NCBI GenBank assembly: GCA_003525905.1 | Contig: DQIA01000045.1 | Coordinates: 1-8,689 of the forward strand | Length of the DNA: 8,689 nucleotides | Direction: 5' to 3' | Origin: Clostridiales bacterium | GTDB taxonomy: Bacteria; Bacillota; Clostridia; Oscillospirales; Oscillospiraceae | Part shown: positions 6,083 through 8,689 of the stretch, piece after piece | Position numbering within the stretch: the first letter of the stretch is position 1 | Layout: each line of letters opens with the position of its first letter | Made by a program: the position numbers and the translations under genes | Notes under the pieces: model-generated | Databases searched by the model: none | The model's input: the letters and a program-made list of their open reading frames with translations, nothing else | What the model was told of the DNA's origin: nothing

Positions 6083-7294
6083 TCAATACCGGCATGGGAC
6101 GACGCGGCGGGGGTCCTGATAGTTGAAGAACAGGGTACCCTGGCGGTGGCCGACGCGCTCGGCGTGCACCTGTTCTCCATTGCAGATGCGCCGGATGAGG
6201 CCCCACAGGCGCTCGGCGGCCTCGGCCTTCGTCTCCGCGCCGGTCAGGACGCTGCCTGCGCAGAAATCGATGTCGTGGCTGAGCATGTCGAACGTCTCCT
6301 GATTGCCGGTCAGCTTCAGGATGGGCGCGACGGGCGTGCCGCCGACGTGGCCGCGGCCCGTGTTAAACAGAACGAGGTGGCAGCCGCAGGCGATCTGGTC
6401 CAGAAGGCCGGTCGCGTCGCCGCCGAAGAAGAAGGCGGGCTCGGGCTTGTCGTCCGGAATGACGTCCAGCAGCCAGAAGCCGGGGTGCTTCGGCCGCTGC
6501 GCGATCTTCAGAACGCCCTCGATCTTACAGCCGCCCATTTTCACGACGGCGCCCATGCTCTTTTCCTCGATCGTCGTCAGGCCACCGACGAAGTTGCCCG
6601 GTGAGATGGAGTAGCGGCCGAGCCTGCGGCAGAACTCCATGGTCTTGTCATAGGTCAGGCCGACATCGCGGGCGACGTCCTCGTTCACGGCGCGCGAGAC
6701 CAGGTGGCCGCGCAGGCCGACGGCCTCGGCGATCTCCTCCATCATGGCCGTGCCGCCCGCGGCGGTCAGATTTTCAAAGAATTTGCCGATGACGGCGTTC
6801 CCGGCGATGCCGGACGTGAAGTCCGAGCCGCCGCACTTTGCGCCGATGATCAGCTCCTGCGCATACATCGGCGCACGGGGGCCTGCCTCGATCTTCTCCA
6901 GCATCTCGCCGACGAGCCTGCAGCCGAGCGCGATGCCCGCCTCCGTGCCGCCGACCTTCTGCAGGTAAAACGCCTCGGCCGGGCGGCCGTGGGCCCGCGC
7001 GAAGTCGCGGATGCGGTCCGGCTCGATATATTCGCAGCCGTGGCCGACGATGAGCACGGCACCGACATTCGGATGGACGCAGTAGGCCAGCATGCGCTGC
7101 ACGACGGCCTGATTGTCCAGACATGCGAGCGAGCCGGTGACGTCGACGTCCCTGTGCTGCGCCTGAAAATGCGCCGCGATGGACTCTGCGACGTGCTTGC
7201 TGCACTCCACGGTGTAGAGCACGAGGACCTTGTTGCGGATGCCCTTGCCGCCGTCCGGACGGAGCCAGGCCTGGCAGATCGGTTTTGCTTCCAT
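6083..7294 (-). CDS. UxaA-family dehydratase/lyase, large catalytic subunit
   Basis: A 403-residue large subunit of the altronate/galactarate dehydratase (UxaA) superfamily, encoded apart from its SAF domain. Members are metal-dependent (usually iron) lyases that dehydrate sugar acids; the split SuyAB members release sulfite from (R)-3-sulfolactate to give pyruvate. Motifs: RPDGGKGIRNKV (12-23), VGHGCE (83-88, Cys87), KCGGSD (153-158, Cys154), GGLTTIEEKS (237-246), GGDATG (291-296), ACGCH (302-306) and TGRG (312-315). The ATG at 7294 is chosen because AGGAGG lies 8 nt upstream and homology begins here; a 40-residue upstream extension in this frame is low-complexity and overlaps the small-subunit gene. 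It lies 13 nt after that gene, so the two form an operon. Its TGA directly abuts the stop of the convergent LarA-like gene. Family sure; altronate-type versus sulfolactate-type not resolvable here. Confidence 0.88.
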   Translation of the reverse strand: MEAKPICQAWLRPDGGKGIRNKVLVLYTVECSKHVAESIAAHFQAQHRDVDVTGSLACLDNQAVVQRMLAYCVHPNVGAVLIVGHGCEYIEPDRIRDFARAHGRPAEAFYLQKVGGTEAGIALGCRLVGEMLEKIEAGPRAPMYAQELIIGAKCGGSDFTSGIAGNAVIGKFFENLTAAGGTAMMEEIAEAVGLRGHLVSRAVNEDVARDVGLTYDKTMEFCRRLGRYSISPGNFVGGLTTIEEKSMGAVVKMGGCKIEGVLKIAQRPKHPGFWLLDVIPDDKPEPAFFFGGDATGLLDQIACGCHLVLFNTGRGHVGGTPVAPILKLTGNQETFDMLSHDIDFCAGSVLTGAETKAEAAERLWGLIRRICNGEQVHAERVGHRQGTLFFNYQDPRRVVPCRY

Positions 7295-7302
7295 GGCGTT
7301 TT

Positions 7303-7308
7303 CCTCCT
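7303..7308 (-). promoter_or_regulatory. Ribosome binding site deciding the UxaA-large start
   Basis: AGGAGG on the minus strand sits 8 nt before the ATG at 7294 and overlaps the last base of the small-subunit stop codon region, which supports coupled translation. Confidence 0.7.
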
Positions 7309-7646
7309 CAGTACAGTTCATAGACGACGTCCTCCGGCAGGGCCGTCTCGGCGTCCAGCGTTGAGGCGCGCTCGTCGAAGTCGCTGCGCATGTTGTGCAG
7401 ATGCACATGCTCACCGGGCGCGATATCCTGCGTGGCCGTGCCGATGCGCGCGCCGTATTTGATCACGGGATCGCCTGCCCGCAGGGCCCGCAGAGCGAAT
7501 TTGTGGCCGAAGGGGATGTGCCCGGTAGCCGTGACGTGCCCGTCGCCGGGCTCGCCGAGCAGGCGGATCGCGCCCGGCTCGATCTCGCCGAGTGCGGTGC
7601 CGACGCTGTCCGTCGCGTAAACGATATAGCCGGTCTGATTTGTCAT
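7308..7646 (-). CDS. UxaA-family small subunit (SAF domain)
   Basis: A 112-residue SAF-domain protein corresponding to the N-terminal domain of fused altronate and galactarate dehydratases and to SuyA of sulfolactate sulfo-lyase. It is expected to form the active site together with the large subunit. Motifs: TDSVGTALGEIEPG (12-25, like the DNVAVAL segment of UxaA), IPFGHKFAL (44-52), VIKYG (61-65), IGTAT (68-72) and GEHVHLHN (78-85). The start at 7646 is chosen because the SAF domain begins there and AGGAGG (7657-7662) lies 10 nt upstream; a longer start at 7700 would add 18 residues without family resemblance. It is first in the minus-strand operon, downstream of the divergent regulatory region. 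The last 25 residues are an acidic tail whose function is unknown. Confidence 0.88.
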   Translation of the reverse strand: MTNQTGYIVYATDSVGTALGEIEPGAIRLLGEPGDGHVTATGHIPFGHKFALRALRAGDPVIKYGARIGTATQDIAPGEHVHLHNMRSDFDERASTLDAETALPEDVVYELY

Positions 7647-7717
7647 GATCTGAAGCCCTCCTGAAGCTTTTGTAGGTCCTGCCGGGAGGCGGAGCTGCAT
7701 GTTTTGAATAAAATTCG

Positions 7718-7791
7718 CTTGACATTTCTGAATTGATGCGTTAATATGATTACAGAAGTACCTAGAACATTATGCAATGCAAAATGTCAAG
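7718..7791. promoter_or_regulatory. 10-bp inverted repeat spanning the divergent promoter region
   Basis: CTTGACATTT (7718-7727) and AAATGTCAAG (7782-7791) are perfect reverse complements 54 nt apart. Each arm contains a TTGACA -35 box, one per strand, pointing inward. They may be two face-to-face promoters, paired operator half-sites for the adjacent GntR regulator, or both. On the minus strand the best -10 at 17-nt spacing is only TTCTAG (7767-7762), so the left-going promoter is uncertain. Confidence 0.45.
7719..7747 (+). promoter_or_regulatory. Sigma-70/SigA-type promoter for the FadR-type regulator gene
   Basis: TTGACA (7719-7724), a 17-nt spacer, then TAATAT (7742-7747). This is a full-consensus -35 and a 5-of-6 -10 at ideal spacing. 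Transcription would start near 7754, giving a leader of about 90 nt before the ATG at 7843. Confidence 0.8.
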
Positions 7792-7797
7792 TAATGT

Positions 7798-7809
7798 GCA
7801 GTTAACTGC
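7798..7809. promoter_or_regulatory. 12-bp palindrome, candidate GntR/FadR operator
   Basis: GCAGTTAACTGC is a perfect palindrome in the leader of the regulator gene, about 45 nt after the predicted transcription start and upstream of the minus-strand operon. It has the GT...AC core common in GntR-family operators. Binding here would act as a roadblock for autoregulation. The role is inferred. Confidence 0.45.
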
Positions 7810-7842
7810 GAGAGCTGGCAAACGAGAGAGGAGCGGGAGATT

Positions 7843-8571
7843 ATGATGATCCCTATCGACAAGATGTCAACCACCGACAAGGTGATCGAAAGCATCCGAA
7901 GCTACATTCAGGAGCCGGGCAGAAATCCCGGCGAAAAGCTGCCCACGGAAAATGAACTGGGCAAGCAGCTCGGCGTCGGCCGTTCGTCCATCCGCGAGGC
8001 GCTGCGTGTGCTGCAGACGATGGGCTATGTAACGATCGTCCACGGCAAGGGCGCGTTCATCAAGGCGTGCCAGCCCAGCAGCGAGGAGGCCGAGCGCTGG
8101 TTTGAGGGCAATATCTTTGCCCTGCGCGATATCTACATGGTGCGCGAGGCACTTGAGCCGCTCGTGGCCCGGGAGGCCGCACGGCATATTACGGAGGAAG
8201 CGCTCGCGGAGCTGCGGCAGATCGTCGACCAGACGGCGCATGCTGCGGCGCTGCCGCCGGAGGATGCCAACGCGAACCTTATGGCCCAGCTCGACGAGAA
8301 GTTCCACGAGAAGATCTGCGAAAGCACGAACAACCCGTTCCTCGTCTCGCTGTACAAGCAGTTCATTCCCGCCCTGCACACCTACCGGCTGAATTCGTTT
8401 GCCATTCTGAAGAACTGCTCGAACGTGGTCGAGCCACACCGCCGCATCATGGAGGCGCTGGCCCAGCATGATGCCGAGGCGGCCGATCTGGAGATGCGGC
8501 AGCATATGCGCATCTCGAAGAACGACACCCGCGAGGCGGCGCGCAGCGCCGGAATGGACGCGCAGTTCTGA
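7843..8571 (+). CDS. FadR-type GntR family transcriptional regulator
   Basis: A 242-residue regulator. The N-terminal winged helix-turn-helix (about residues 10-75) carries the GntR hallmarks GEKLPTENELGKQLGVGRSS, IREALRVLQTMG and HGKGAFI. The C-terminal FCD domain (about 94-225) has REALEPLVAREAA and the metal/ligand residues Asp151, His155 (DEKFHEKI), His199 (EPHRRI) and His221 (RQHM). FCD regulators usually bind metal plus a small carboxylate (lactate, gluconate, glycolate and similar), which fits the hydroxyacid locus. It probably represses the divergent UxaA operon and itself, and perhaps the liv operon. Two ATGs (7843, 7846) are possible; AGGAG at 7829-7833 favours the first by 9-nt spacing. 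The last base of its TGA is the first base of the right repeat. Confidence 0.92.
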   Translation: MMIPIDKMSTTDKVIESIRSYIQEPGRNPGEKLPTENELGKQLGVGRSSIREALRVLQTMGYVTIVHGKGAFIKACQPSSEEAERWFEGNIFALRDIYMVREALEPLVAREAARHITEEALAELRQIVDQTAHAAALPPEDANANLMAQLDEKFHEKICESTNNPFLVSLYKQFIPALHTYRLNSFAILKNCSNVVEPHRRIMEALAQHDAEAADLEMRQHMRISKNDTREAARSAGMDAQF

Positions 8572-8689
8572 TACTAGAATCTGATAAAAAGCTTTAAAAG
8601 CTTTTTATAGCGCCGAGGGCGCGTCAGATTCTGCATGAGACGGCGCAGCGTGCGTCAGCACGATGCGAGTGTGCGTAGCACACGGGATT
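8571..8689 (-). repeat. Structured dispersed repeat, right copy (inverted, incomplete in window)
   Basis: Exact reverse complement of 33-151. It begins at the terminal ATACT and runs to the window edge, so about 32 bases expected from the left copy (the 14-bp hairpin end) are outside. All other hairpins of the element are present in mirrored order. It starts within the stop codon of the regulator gene. Perfect identity over 119 bases implies recent duplication, gene conversion, or an assembly-shared segment. Confidence 0.85.
8584..8608 (+). terminator. AT-rich palindrome able to act as a bidirectional terminator
   Basis: A perfect 12-bp-arm palindrome (8584-8595/8597-8608) with A-run and T-run flanks, starting 12 nt after the regulator stop and followed by a GC-rich 5-bp hairpin (8610-8622). 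Its position and the T-run in the 3' arm suit termination of the regulator transcript, but the stem is weak (only two G/C pairs) and the T-run lies inside the stem. The same palindrome is at 114-138. Confidence 0.35.

Noticed and set aside
6131..6142. 12-bp palindrome CAGGGTACCCTG near the convergent junction, considered as a terminator or operator
   Set aside because: It lies inside the large-subunit coding region, has no loop and no T-run, and nothing else supports a role.
7295..7414. 40-residue N-terminal extension of the UxaA large subunit
   Set aside because: The extension is Thr/Arg/Cys-rich, overlaps the small-subunit gene, and an AGGAGG-ATG start lies at the beginning of the conserved domain.
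6704..7462. Plus-strand open frame (252 codons) opposite the UxaA-type large subunit
   Set aside because: Shadow of the minus-strand gene, which carries the family motifs and a good ribosome binding site.
1..8689. CRISPR array, tRNA or rRNA genes, phage or integrase genes
   Set aside because: No spaced direct repeats, cloverleaf or rRNA signature, or recombinase motifs were seen on either strand.

Overview
The window is a compact, GC-rich bacterial catabolic locus of about 8.4 kb lying between two inverted copies of a structured repeat. Strong AGGAGG-type ribosome binding sites, a near-consensus TTGACA/TAATAT promoter, tight gene packing and high GC fit a GC-rich Clostridia/Firmicute such as an Oscillospiraceae-like gut anaerobe. 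That taxonomic guess is inference; no marker gene is present.

Layout from left to right: (1) 1-151, a hairpin-rich repeat element. (2) 152-287, a leader with two perfect GC-rich hairpins and no clear promoter. (3) A plus-strand operon of six genes: livH, livM, livG, livF (a branched-chain-amino-acid-type ABC importer), an Ldh_2-family NAD(P)-dependent 2-hydroxyacid dehydrogenase, and a divergent LarA-like (nickel-pincer racemase superfamily) protein. (4) Meeting it tail to tail with no intergenic base, a minus-strand two-gene operon encoding a split UxaA/altronate-dehydratase-type lyase: a small SAF-domain subunit, then a large catalytic subunit. (5) 7647-7842, a divergent regulatory region with one strong promoter, a 12-bp palindrome and a widely spaced 10-bp inverted repeat. 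(6) A FadR-type GntR regulator on the plus strand. (7) 8571-8689, the second, inverted copy of the repeat, cut by the window edge.

Inferred joint function: import of a small 2-hydroxy acid (a sugar acid or a sulfonated hydroxyacid such as sulfolactate), inversion of its C2 centre by the LarA-like protein and/or oxidation-reduction at C2 by the dehydrogenase, then beta-elimination by the split UxaA-type enzyme, with the FadR-type protein sensing a carboxylate ligand. No kinase or aldolase is present. This fits a lyase product that enters metabolism directly, for example pyruvate from sulfolactate, but downstream enzymes could be elsewhere. The substrate cannot be fixed from sequence alone.

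Main points of interest: the combination of LarA-like protein, Ldh_2 and split UxaA enzyme; the preserved lysine/histidine spacing of the LarA cofactor site; the absence of a periplasmic or lipoprotein binding protein for the ABC system; the face-to-face convergent operons; and the inverted structured repeats, which may be a MITE-like element.
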